Translations under genes and position numbers: made by a program
Shown here: positions 1 through 15,300 of the stretch, in pieces
Position numbering within the stretch: the first letter of the stretch is position 1
Layout of the letters: every line of letters begins with the position of its first letter
Assembly: GCA_029204225.1 (NCBI GenBank)
Contig: CM055098.1
Span: 53,278,728 to 53,342,727 of the forward strand
Length of the DNA: 64,000 nt
Origin: Diphasiastrum complanatum
Taxonomy: Eukaryota; Streptophyta; Lycopodiopsida; Lycopodiales; Lycopodiaceae
Reading direction: 5' to 3'
The notes under the pieces: generated by a model
Told to the model about the DNA's origin: nothing
Database searches by the model: none
What the model saw: the letters and a program-made list of their open reading frames with translations, nothing else

Positions 1-362
1 TATGGCTTTGAAGCAATCTGCTCGAGCATGATTTCAAAGGATCAATACTTTTCTTATTGATCACGGCTACACACCAAGCTCTTCAGATTCCAATGTTTAC
101 TTCAAAACAGTGCAGCAGTCTTTTATCATCATCACTTTGTATGTGGACGAAACGCTGCTTTTCGACAACAGTATCAATCCGATAAAAGAAGCTAAGACAA
201 TGTTATCTTCCGAATTTGACACGACAAAGAGGTTAACTTGCAGTACTATCGAACGCAAGTTATGATAGCATTTATTTTCACCAAAGCATTAAGCTTGGAT
301 ACACACAAAAAGTTCTGTGCAGAACTAAGTTTGAAGGTCAAGTCATTTATGGATTCAGATTA
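1..362 (+). pseudogene. Copia reverse transcriptase fragment (element K)
   Basis: Broken remains of a Ty1/copia reverse transcriptase. After one extra T near base 8 the frame reads LKQSARA, then a stop where the family has Trp, then FQRINTFLIDHGYTPSSSDS and the palm motif LYVDETLL, in which the second catalytic Asp of YVDD is Glu. A further shifted stretch reads SIYFHQSIKLGYTQKVL, the segment that normally follows in copia RT. RNase H is missing; the sequence jumps to an LTR at 371. The window starts inside the element. Non-functional; family assignment is firm, exact lineage is not. Confidence 0.8.
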
Positions 363-370
363 AGGGCAAG

Positions 371-969
371 TGTTGGATTATTCTCCTACTAATCGACTAA
401 TCGAGTTTTAATCTTCATCCAATTGATTATCCAAACCTACAATTTTCTTCGTGTTTTTACACAGTTCTGCAGAAGTACTCGGAAATCGCTCATAGTGGCT
501 CCGACATATCGAACATCATCGACAATCTCGACAAATCTTGTCGGGTGAAAGACAGCGGGTGAAAGACAGTTTATTGTTCCACTTAAATTGAAGCTAAAGA
601 CTTGCCCTAACCTTTTAGCAAGTAAATTTCCAAGAAGTCCTAACGGGATGAATGCCAACACATCACAACCAACTGGATGTCGCAATTTACAACCTAATTT
701 CTTAGTATAAATAGCTGCTCATATTTCTACATTATCATCATCAATAAGCATCTTAGATCGTTTTTGAATGATCAAGTATTGAAGCATAGTTAGCATCTCT
801 CTCAAGCTTTCAAGCTTGAACACTCTTGAGCATTCTAGCTCAGTTCTTTAGAGTTGATTTAGAGTTTGTTATTGCACTTACTGCTTATTAGAGAAAGGGC
901 TTGATAAATTGTTTACCTACTTCAACTTTGTCGAATTATTTTATTTCATCTTATCACCTCTTTCCAATA
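371..969 (+). repeat. Copia LTR (3' LTR of element K)
   Basis: Begins TGTTGGATTATT right after a purine-rich stretch (taagggcaag) and ends CCAATA, close to the inverse of its start (TGTTGG). It carries a TATA box at 706-714. Position behind a copia RT fragment supports a 3' LTR. No second copy is in the window, so the borders are inferred from terminal motifs only. Confidence 0.55.
706..714 (+). promoter_or_regulatory. TATA box in LTR of element K
   Basis: TATAAATAG inside the LTR, where a copia U3 promoter would place it. Seen directly; activity is inferred. Confidence 0.5.
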
Positions 970-1008
970 GGGGTGAACAGCGATCGCACTATGCACGGAT
1001 AGTCTAGT

Positions 1009-1083
1009 TGTTATGTCCACATCCTGAACATGGGATTCAGTATAGTCCTAGACTTGGATGCCCAGTACTCCAGTGAATCAAGC
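1009..1083 (+). repeat. LTR L fragment, plus orientation
   Basis: About 73 bp (from ttatgtccacatcctgaaca to the AGCT end) that matches in inverted orientation the stretch at 2141-2215, with a handful of mismatches. It is a partial second copy of the LTR at 1696-2228, facing the other way. Confidence 0.6.
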
Positions 1084-1682
1084 TCTACATGGTGTTTTAC
1101 AACCACCTACTATCCTACGTTATGAAAAAAAACAAGCAAAATGATGATTTTTGGCTATTTTCCAGTTTTTTCTTCACTATAAAGTGAAAATTCATGACAT
1201 GCATCGCTTTCTCTAGCACATGCAAACCAATTTACAGAACAACCATCTAATTGATCTGATATTGTTGGATTTGTGTTCTTACTATCGATTTTGAGTCAAA
1301 AAGCATGAAAAAACAAGCAATTTTGACCAAAACATAGCCTAGAATTATAAATCATGAAAAGAACCAGCATGCATCATTAATTTCATCATTAGTGATTCCT
1401 AAAATGAAAGTACACTTGCTAGAAAATTCAGATCTACATAAGATTTGAGCTACACAAGAAAAAGCTCCAAAAAAGCATCACAAATTGACTTTCTAGGACA
1501 ATTCTCCATAAAATCCAAAAAAATATTCGAGAGAATAGATCTTAGCAACATGCAAATGGAAACTGAGATAGTACACCCACTTGCAACCTTGCTCTCCACC
1601 TGGAAGATAATTTCAATTGATCCACACCGAAATTTCAACGAAAAGTAGCACTTCTCCAAGTTCTCCAATCTTCGTAAGCCTT

Positions 1683-1694
1683 GCTCTGATACCA
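1683..1694 (-). other. Primer-binding site (initiator tRNA-Met type)
   Basis: On the minus strand this reads TGGTATCAGAGC, the standard plant copia primer-binding site complementary to the 3' end of initiator tRNA-Met. It sits against the inferred end of the minus-strand LTR at 1696-2228, so an old minus-strand element begins here. No recognisable gag or pol remains at 1084-1682. Confidence 0.7.
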
Positions 1695-1695
1695 A

Positions 1696-2228
1696 TATAA
1701 GAGTCGCCTCTTTAAGATCCTGCTTACAAGACAAAACAATAGAGAACACATTGTTGGAGAAACTACCAACCAAGTAGAAGCAACCAATCAATCTCTAGAA
1801 GCTTCACCCCCAAGCCAAGGAATATGAAGCATGAGAGTAGAGAGAGATCCTGGCAATGAATCAATCAAATGATGGAGTTGTAGGGTGAGTTTGGCCTCCT
1901 TATATAAGAGTTAGAACCACCTGTGCATATAGAAATGCAAGGTCCCAACTTTCCTATACATAGATTCATCTAGAATAGAGTCTCTATGCATGGATCCTCT
2001 ATTCATAGAATTGTTATTGATACTTTACACATGCATATACGGTCCCAAACCTTGTACTAACCCCAATTAGTGTGTCCAGGCCTCAAAAGGTTATTAATTA
2101 CTTGCGGGTCACGTCCAGTATGACGTGGCATAACTAATAAGCTTGATTCACTGGAGTACCGGGTATCCAAGTCTAGGACTATACTGAATCCTATGTTCAA
2201 GACGTGGACATAACAGTAGTGTATAACA
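1696..2228 (-). repeat. Copia LTR L (minus strand)
   Basis: Read on the minus strand it starts TGTTATACACTAC and ends beside the primer-binding site at 1683-1694. It holds a TATA-like TATATAA around 1899-1906. Flanking is odd: the 19-base string GGGGTGAACAGCGATCGCA occurs in the same orientation at about 970 and 2233. Borders are inferred from the terminal motif and the PBS, not from a full second copy. Confidence 0.5.
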
Positions 2229-2335
2229 GAGGGGGTGAACAGCGATCGCATAGAAGCGACATCAGAAGAAAAAAAAATGCAAAAAAAGAGTGAAAATGGC
2301 CTCGGAAAAGCTCTTTTTGTATCCTTGACGCTTGC

Positions 2336-2589
2336 ACGTGTGGGTCAACGGTCCTCACACATGTAAAAATTCGAGCCAGTTGTTTCTCGACACATGTCCA
2401 ATAGGAATCCGTTGAATGGTCAACACGTGTCCTTTGCACATGTGAACGTACAGACCAACTGCGAGATGACACGTGTCCCAATCATTGGTTGACAGTTGTC
2501 TCCAACACGTGTGAGCCTGGTCAACCAATGAGAAAGTGCCACATGGTAGGTTGACCCATTGCTCGCACATGTGAACAAAAACTATAAAG
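2336..2589 (+). promoter_or_regulatory. G-box/W-box-rich promoter-like stretch with TATA box
   Basis: In about 250 bp there are repeated CACGTG or CACATG cores (gcacgtgtg, cacatgta, acacatgtcc, aacacgtgtcc, gcacatgtg, acacgtgtcc, aacacgtgtg, gcacatgtg) mixed with GGTCAA/TTGACC motifs, followed by TATAAAG at 2583-2589. CACGTG is the plant G-box and TTGACC/T the WRKY W-box. A possible gag start with an early stop (ATGGCACAACAAAAG at about 2801) lies downstream, so this may be the U3 and leader of a retrotransposon. Confidence 0.5.
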
Positions 2590-2636
2590 GGCACAAAATC
2601 CAAGCTTCTTTTTCATTTTTTTTTTCGATTTTCGCA

Positions 2637-2710
2637 AATATCGCTTCTGTGCGTGATCTTCATTCCATCCCACAAACCAACTACACCCTTGTGCGCACAG
2701 AAGCGATATT
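2637..2710. repeat. Hairpin: 17-bp perfect inverted repeat
   Basis: AATATCGCTTCTGTGCG at 2637-2653 pairs perfectly with 2694-2710, leaving a 40-nt loop. It lies about 50 bp downstream of the TATA-like box at 2583 and so would be in a leader RNA transcribed from it. Confidence 0.75.
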
Positions 2711-2819
2711 GATCCCAATCAAAATTCCATTAGGATCTAGTGTAGTATACAGATCACATCAATCAATCACCATAGCCACTCCTCAGAAGCTCTCAAATAT
2801 GGCACAACAAAAGTTATAG

Positions 2820-6551
<3,732 letters not shown>

Positions 6552-9365
6552 TTAGCGAGATGAAAGGCTTCTGCCAAAGTTTCTTTTTTGAGTAAATGAA
6601 GTGCTATCTCTGTTTGAGGTTGAGCTGGTTGTGCTTTCAGTGCTGAATGTGCTAGTGGTTGTATCAGTTAAGCTTGCATATATCTTTGCTCTTTGCTCCT
6701 CAGTGTAATTGGAATCAATGTCAACTACACTGCTCTCATTACTGTGCCGATTAAACCCGCAGTATTGATGCCAGATGTTTTCCAAACTGCGGAGTACTTC
6801 AGCCATAGATGGACGAGTCTCAGGTTGATCATTACAGCAAGAAAGAGCCACTATTAGAAGCTGGTCAGTTTCTTTTGAAGCATAGTTTTTTATGTTCGGG
6901 TCTAACAAAGATATGGTGTCACCTTTTTTGTATGCCATTCTGGCCTGCAGTCAGAAAGAAGCTAACTCAGTAGCTAATATGCTTTCTCATTTGGGTCCTA
7001 ATTCACAGCTGAGAGCAAGAAGAAGAAGCATCCATGGAAGTCTAGGAAACCTACTTGCCTATGGTTTTTGCATCTTTGAAATTATATTGAAGAAGCAAAC
7101 TTTGACAGAAGTGCTATAAAGTGGAAAGTGTTGAAGCCATACCTCACGGACAAGATTCTTTCCATTAAAAATAGGATGCTGTCCACTAAAAATCTCAAGC
7201 AGTACAACTCCAAAGCTGTAAACATCACTTTTATCTGTCAATTGACGTGTCAAAAAATATTCTGGGTCAAGATATCCCTGCCAAAAGAGAAAATTTCAGC
7301 TATACGTTCCAACGGCTTCATAAATACACAAAAATAATTATTAAAAACTTCTTGTTATTGTAGGCCTTCAATTTGGCAGGAACATTATATGAAGCTTTGT
7401 GTGTGTCACCACCAAGGAAGTGCAGATCAGGGAAACAGTTTTTCCTGAAAACTGTGCAAAACTTTTTTCTGTAAGCAAGATGTGAAACAATATATACCCC
7501 TTCAATAGACTAGATGACAGGGAAACGGTTTTCCCTGAAAAATGTGCACAACTTTTTCTGTAAGCAATATGTGAAATGCTACATTACCCTTCAATAGACT
7601 AGAAGACAGGGAAACAGTCTTCCCTGAAAAATGTGCAGAACTATTTCCTGTAAACATGGGAGAAGTAGATCATCTATCCTGTTACCCAACCCCCATGCTC
7701 TTTACTTCTTATTTCACATTATCTGCACCAGAGGGATGGGTATCAGCCTTGGCCCTTCCATGTAACCCTTATCAGCTTCTTGCAAGTTTTGAGCTACATC
7801 TACACAAATGTCCTAACTGAAGCATTAACATGTTGCATACTCCTATGTTTGTTCAGGACGAGCCAAAATTTATAAGCATAAAGTCAAATGTCCCCTTCCC
7901 AAATAAAAAACAGGTGTCAATATTATCGCCAGCGCCCGCCAGCACATACTCTCTGAACCCCACAATGTTTAAGAATTATGACCTCTTGTTGCATACTGGC
8001 AAAAGGCCATTGCCTATTTAAGAAGCCTGTTCAGACCTAGTATTCCCAATTTCTGCTCACAACTTTCCTAAAACAGGGATTTCAAGGACATGCTACAAAT
8101 TCTATATTTTTGTAAGGTCCTAGTCACCGAGTCAGATGGTGCCTCTAGAATACTTTGTTATCACTTTCACAACCATAAGAATAGGTATTTAGCTTCAATA
8201 CATATAACTCACCGGTGTTCCCTTCACAACAGTTGAAACATGATCTGGAAGTAAACCATCCAAATCTGGAACTGGAGCCAATCTTGAAACACCAAAGTCC
8301 GACACCTTGGCCTCATTTTTCTCGTCCAATAGAATGTTAGCTGCTTTGATATCTCGATGTATAATAGGTGGATCCGCTGCATTATGGAGATATAGAATGC
8401 CATGAGCAGATCCCCGTGCAATAGAAAGTCTTGTCTTTAGGTCCAATGGCCTTTCACTTGCTGCAGAGATCAATGGCAAATGTTAATCAGCTTTGTGAGA
8501 TATATTCTGAAATAAAGGAAATAAAATTCCTGTACCCTTAAAAACATTATCTTTGCTTTTACTAAACGAAGTGCATAACCATCATCTGCCAGCACAAAAC
8601 ACTCTCAAGGGTGGTGATAAAATACTTTTACTTCATGATGTTAGCAGGATTGGGAACAAAAATTTTTAACTGTCCTTGTTGGAGTAAATCCTTAGTTTTA
8701 CCTACAGACATTAACTTTCATTCAATTATCATAAGTCCTTACAAGAAAGACGATCACGTAGAGTGCCACCTGCCATATACTCATAAACCAGCAACTGCAG
8801 AAGTGGCATACATGTAGCATTAGAGAGGAATAAATCAGCAGAATTGATTGAGCAAACAATAATAGAGTGACAATAATCTGATCATTTAGTAAGGACTGAA
8901 AAGTTTCTTTTTCCCCTGCAAAGAGATTAGTAGTACCGACAAGAACAACTACGATCGTTGAGAAATAGTGGAGGACTTAGGCAGGCATATTCGCAGGGAT
9001 GGTGTCTCAAGTGGCAAATTCTATCAGCCAAAAAGATTATGGAAAGAAAAAGGAAAGAGGGGTATACACCTGTTCACCATCATCCATGCAGTAACCAATA
9101 AGCTTTACAAGATTTTTGTGATGAACACGTGATAATAGTTGTATCTCTGTATAGAATTCAGTTAACCCTTCTTCAGAGATGTCTTTATCTTTAGCACGTT
9201 TAATCGCAACTTCTCCAATGTCCAGCATGCCTTCATACACAGTACCAAAACCACCTTTTCCTAATAGCTTTTTGTCACTGAAATTGTCAGTTGCCGCTTC
9301 CATCTCTTGTAAACTGAAACTCCTGATACCCTCAATCTTGAGTTCTTTATTGTGTGTGCTACTCA
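6552..9365 (-). other. Kinase-coding part of the receptor kinase
   Basis: Exons 15-19. Glycine loop GKGGFG (599-604), ATP-anchoring Lys in VAIKRA (K619), helix-C Glu in EFYTEIQLL (E637), catalytic loop [11 protein letters not shown] (D716), DFG (734-736), and GTPGYLDPEY (761 on) are all present. HRD makes it an RD kinase, so activation-loop phosphorylation control is expected. No catalytic residue is missing. The final exon adds a tail rich in Ser and Thr ([16 protein letters not shown]), possible phosphorylation sites. Confidence 0.9.
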
Positions 9366-12300
9366 CTGCATGCAAAACAGACCAGTAACGTGATGATGCG
9401 TGTGATGGCAGTTCATGATATACCAAAACTTCAATGGCTGAGTATTCAAATACTGGGCAAACTACCAAACAAGGTTCTGGGGAAAATTAAGCTTGTGACT
9501 GTTGTCTTAAACTCAAGTATCTTGTGGATCTTCAAGGACCTCCACTGGAGCTAATGGCAGACACTTGAGTCTGAGGCTATTACGCAGTGGAACTGGCTGG
9601 ATTTCAGCAGGTCTGCCAGGAATGGCTTGTCCTACTGAGCTCGCCGGGTTCCTGGGTGGAAACGGCGGCTCAACTCAGCCGGTTTCGCTAAACATATCTG
9701 TATATGGAGATGAAATAAAATGGTCGTCTGAATGGATATCAAACATATTTGCATTTCGTAGCTGATGTCCACAACACAGCGTCATTTCAACAATGGTATA
9801 GGACGTTGCCCCAAATTCTAAATGCTATCAAATAGAGAAAAACAATTGTTCCTTTCCGATATAATTAGTTAACGTTGATGTTTAAATTCACTGCGCATCC
9901 TGACAAAGGCAATAGTTTACAAAATACAGTTTAGTTTTGAAGTACAAAGTCTCTTAACAACGATGCATCTATATTTCACTACAAAAAATAGCGATACAGA
10001 GAGGTAAAAAGCATCTTATAGCTAATACATCAAGACACATACACAGATGTTTTCGAGATGGTGAGGGTGAAGCTCTCCTCCTCAAAGTAAAGAACATGAG
10101 TGCCCCAACAAGAATTGCAGTGCCTGCAATTGACCCGATTATGATACGAGCAAACGCTGCTCGGCTTCTCCCAGCGTTCCCAGAGGGAAAAAGGTCTGCA
10201 TCAATTCATGTATTGATGCATGAATGCCTTTACCATCAGATTGAAATGAAAAGTAAAGCCAAACAATTTCTAAAGTCTCTCTTGATAGAGTATAATACCT
10301 ATGCCATTTGGTGTAATAAAAACAAGCAGCTCCCTTGGTCCATAAACTGGGCTATCTGGAATCTCCCAGCTAGCAAATTGAAGAAAAATTGCTTTTACTT
10401 CCTGATAATTGAAGCTCAGGTGGGTTTGAGTGGTCGAAGGAAAAACTGCAAGAACAAAGTGCAACCTCGGACCAGCTCCCCAGTTGTATGACTCCACTGT
10501 CACTTGGCCCACACTTAAATTCAGGCCTTTTGACATGTACGATTGAAAATCTTGCAAATACTTATCAAACGAAACAAAACCAGGACTCTTTAAACGGCAG
10601 TCTATTCGAATGACAGGGGCACATTGGCAATTTCCTTGAGCAGCGAGAGTAGGTAGCAGTCCCTGCCCAGCTTGACAAATATCCGGCTTGCACAATGCAA
10701 AACTACTAGTAAGATTTGTGCCTTTTTCAATGTTGGAATTTTGGGGTGAACAGAACTTTGAATCCTGTGGCGCAGGAGTGTCACATATTTTTGGATTTCC
10801 ATATACTCTGAAATTTAAGAAAGAACAGTTTAAATTACATAGAGTTAGTATACAGAATAAAACCGCCAAATTTTTTTTTCTACGAGCATACTCTATGTAA
10901 CATGGATCAAAATCATAAAATATTCAGCAATAAAAGTACCTAAGCTCACTGGAGTTGTGGATGGCAGCCGAAACACCGGGGTCAATATCAGAAAGATTAT
11001 TGTTGTGGAAATCCCTGTGGTTATCGCAGATGAACAAATTTAATGATTCTTAGCCATTCTTTGTCACTGTAATTGAAATGCTGATACTGTCTATCACAAG
11101 TACATCATTTGTTTTTCTATTTTTTTCTGAAAGTTTATAATTAAACCAAAGAAAACATCTTCCTAAACTGGAAGGTGTATATTTCACATCAGTTTTGTAC
11201 TACTTTCAGAAGATTCAAAAGAGCATCTGTCTAGATTGTCGAACTCACAAAAGTTCAAGATTTGGTAAGTTTCCAAAGGACGCTGGAATTGGCCCAGTCA
11301 AGACATTGTTTGACAAGATCCTAAAACATTCAGAAGAACTTGTCAAATCACAAATAGTAAGGATCTATCCCCACAAGAAACAACAAATCCATGAAGTAAC
11401 GGGTAAAAATCTAGTCTGTGAAAAATGAAATGCCAAAATCGACTTCTATTTCCTAGATGTGATGTATATCCAGTATACTCTGTAGATGTGATTTATTTTG
11501 TGATGAGCTGAAAGAAGACATAAAAGCTTACATCGTTGTTAGGTTCACTGGTATGGAGCCATTTGGTATCATGCCGTATAGATGGTTACTGCTTAAATCC
11601 CTGAAGCAGTGATAGGCCATGATTAACACTCGGTGTGGAAACTATGCACTTCTTTATATTTTTTCAACTCCAATAAGGTATTCACTTGAGTACCAACTTA
11701 CATTGAATGAAACATTTGCTTACTCCAGTAAAAACTAGGATATTTGACACTTTGTTGAAGGGAAGGTAAACACTTGATCTAGTGACATAGACAGTAGTAT
11801 TTAATCCAAGCATTTTGTGTAGAAATAAAAGGGACGTGCTTCTGTTGTGAAGTATATGCATGATGCAGCGATGTTCTTTTGTGTCAATCTAGTAATGCTA
11901 AATATCTTCAACATGATCTCAAACTATAGTAACACAAGTGGTCCCAGCAACATAAATTGATGACTAATATGGTTTGTAGACTTTGAGATGCTACTAGGAG
12001 ACCTTGACACAGCAAGTGCCTGATGTACATAACATCTGCAGTGCAGAAGAGTTTCAGGCATTACAACAGAAGCAATTATGTGTTATGACATTGGCTTTAC
12101 CCAACAATTTACAAAACGGTTAGAAATGTCAGTCAGAATTCACAGATTAAGCAATTTAAGAAATTCCATGTTGAGAAATTAGTTTTCATCAATGGCCAGG
12201 TCATATTCCTAGAAAAACATTGTCTCACGCTTCCTTTCCTCTGCTTGAAGTCGGGATTATAGAATCAAGCAAAAACAAAAAGATTAGACAAGTAACCTAT

Positions 12301-15300
12301 CAACACATCATGAATCTCGAACTAAGACATCAGGAACAATAGACAATACATTGCCTTGCAGGCACTCCCACAAAGGAACTCAGCTCTGAGTTCTCCATCG
12401 AAGAAGATTACAATCTCTATCATCAAAAGCCAACAATTGAGGACCCATTCAGGGATATTAGAGTCTTCAATTAAAGCTTCTCAATTCTCCTATTCCGGGC
12501 ACCTACTCATTAGGTCGCAGTGCAACTAGATGGTCCAAATAATATCATTTCAGAGGTCTCGTCGTCCCTAAATTTACACTGAGCTCTCCCATGTCAACAA
12601 AAACATTGTCCTCAACCTTTGAAAAGAATATATTGCATCAAAAAATAATTCAAATAATGAACAATTGAAGAAGAGGCCATCAAATGAATCCATAGATGGA
12701 AAAATAGATCTGCGATCAGCCTACATGTGGTATGGTGTTGTACTGTGATTGGACTAGGCTTGTCCACCTAGGCTCCATCCCCGCTCATGGGCCAATACCC
12801 AAGCCAAAGGCTGACTTAAGACTAAAAAAATGGATATGCAGAAGAAGATATGCTGCAAAGAGATGTCAGTAGCTGATGCGACATGAGGTCATGCAGGAAA
12901 GGTATGAGGACTGTGGCTTGTCTGATTGGAAACTTCCAGATAAGCATGGAACTTGGCAACATCAACAGATTATGCACATATGGTGACTCATCAAGGATCA
13001 ATGCAAAAATCTCGGAGTCATCCTCAGGTGTTTAAGAGAGAGTCATCCTCAAGTATCGAAGCAAATTTCTATAATCTGGCTAGTTGAAAAGATACAACAT
13101 TGTACCTCAATGGCCTCTGTAAACTGTTAACATGTTGTGGACTAATTTCTTGAACTGTAAAATCAAGAAATAAGTAGGAAAGCTCGGTAAGCATGTCACT
13201 GTACTCTGGAACACTTTGTGTTTGGCTCAAGCATTGAGCGCATCACGCTGTTGTGTGAGCCACTCAGGATCATGATATTCTTTGTTCCTGCTTAAAACTT
13301 TTCCCAATTGAAAAGCTGATGAGCATCCCTATCTAAGGTTTTTCACCTGTGTCCACCATCTTTATACCCAAAAGTCTGTATGTATAGCATCATGCAGCAG
13401 TGCTTTTTGTTAATACATCTTCTGATTTCAGAAACTCAATTTTCTAACTCCTTTCCATTAGAAAGTTAGCTGGACTTTTCCCTTAAAGCCATGAACAAAA
13501 GAAGAATCATACTTCAGGTTCTGTCGAGAAGGCGGCTAAGTGGGTACCATGAAACTAGAATCCTTGTTTGTATGCCCAAATGTGTGTGAGCAACTACAAA
13601 ATGCCATCCAGTTTAAAATTCATACCTTTAAGTCAGCTGTCTAGCATAAGGCCAACCTCCAATGCTTTATTCGCAAGGTATCTCTTGCCTTGCCATGTCT
13701 CTATGCAGGGCTTGGTCAGTTAAATACCAGCAAACAGTGCTGGAGAAAAGGTCCTCAAAACATGAGCCAAAGGAGTCCAAAAGTTACTCAGATCTATGGG
13801 GCAAATAACCAGCAGATTAGGTCAACAATGGCGTGAATGATCTAGAATAGTAACCAAAAGTTGTTACGAAGGTTTTATTCTGGACAGCCAAAAAAAAAAT
13901 TGACAAGAAAACTTGTCTAAAATACACCAACGTAATCTGTCCCAGCTTGTTGCAAATACTTTAATGGCAACTTCTAATGAGCTTGGATTGCCAAAAATTG
14001 GCTACGCCGTGAATCCAGAATTCTATCACCAGCAGAGACAACAAGAAACGGTGCTACAATTAGTGACCCAAAGACACCACGGTATTAAGCATAGATGGAG
14101 AATGCATACAGAGAGCAGTCATAGAAAAAGGAGATGCTAACAGAACGCGCTAATAGACGCTGCAAATAATTCACTTTGTTAATGTAAAGTAAGTACATAT
14201 ATGCAGATCATTGGAGATTTATTTCTTGTTGTGACTACGACTAACTAATTTTGTAACAATGTATAACATTCTTTTTATCCAAAATGTATGGCAAAGCGTT
14301 GCACACATTCGCGCTAGTCCCTCACTGCCCCTAACAGAAAATCGCTAACAGTTGCTGTCACTGTCCGATTATGTCAGTATCATACCAGTATCGGCTCAAT
14401 TTCGCACTCGGACTCGGTGTTTGCCAGTGTCTGTTGTCGGGGTATCGACCAGTATCGCTGGAAAAGGTTGAAGTTCACTATTCCAACACTTTCACAACTA
14501 TATTGCTTAACCATAGTTCGCTGTCCACAGTGCGCAATTCTGGAACGCTACCAAATCGCAGTTTTTGGAACAATTCTGGAAATCAACCGCGATCTGTTCC
14601 GGAAACCGCTTTTGGAAATAACTCGGATTCCTAGATTTCTGCCTTCTCTTGCAAAGAAGCAGCTTTCTCTAGAGTTAAAACCTCGAGGAATGGCAGGGGT
14701 GATTAAAGAATCTGTAGGGATTGCGATCACAGCTTGACAAAGAACAATTCAGTACACTAATTGAACTAACTCCAACTGATTGTATTCTTAGTATTAAACC
14801 CCTCATCGTCAACTATAATACTAAGGCCAAAACCCAAGAAAAGAAAATCAGTTTATCACTTCCTTCTGTTGTCAGGAAGGGCACCGTCCCTGAACGATTG
14901 TTCCAGAACGATCATGCGTCGAAATACAGTTCTAACACCACCTCACCACCAAAAGTCCCGTGTGTTATCTGAAGCGTCCCCTCACCCTCGCACGTCTTGC
15001 TATCACTGTCACATTCGTATGGAATGGAAGTTTTAACTCGCATACATAGTCTCGTATCAAGCCATTGTGAGCATTTGGGTGCACATTCTCCTAGAGCTCA
15101 TATCTACGGGGCTGGCACAAGAACCTGCTTCCTCCTGTAATGACACGATCTGAAAATAAAAAATTCAAGTACCTGAACTTAGAAAAGGTTTTCAGCCAAA
15201 ATATCGGCCGCAGAAGCTGCTAAAATCCCCATCTAAGGCTATCAGATTCTTACACTGAAGAGGTCAATTGTTGCTAAAGCATTGCTAGGCTTCAGCATGC

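Noticed and set aside
7428-7665. CRISPR-like array
   Set aside because: Units are adjacent tandem copies without unique spacers, inside a plant intron.
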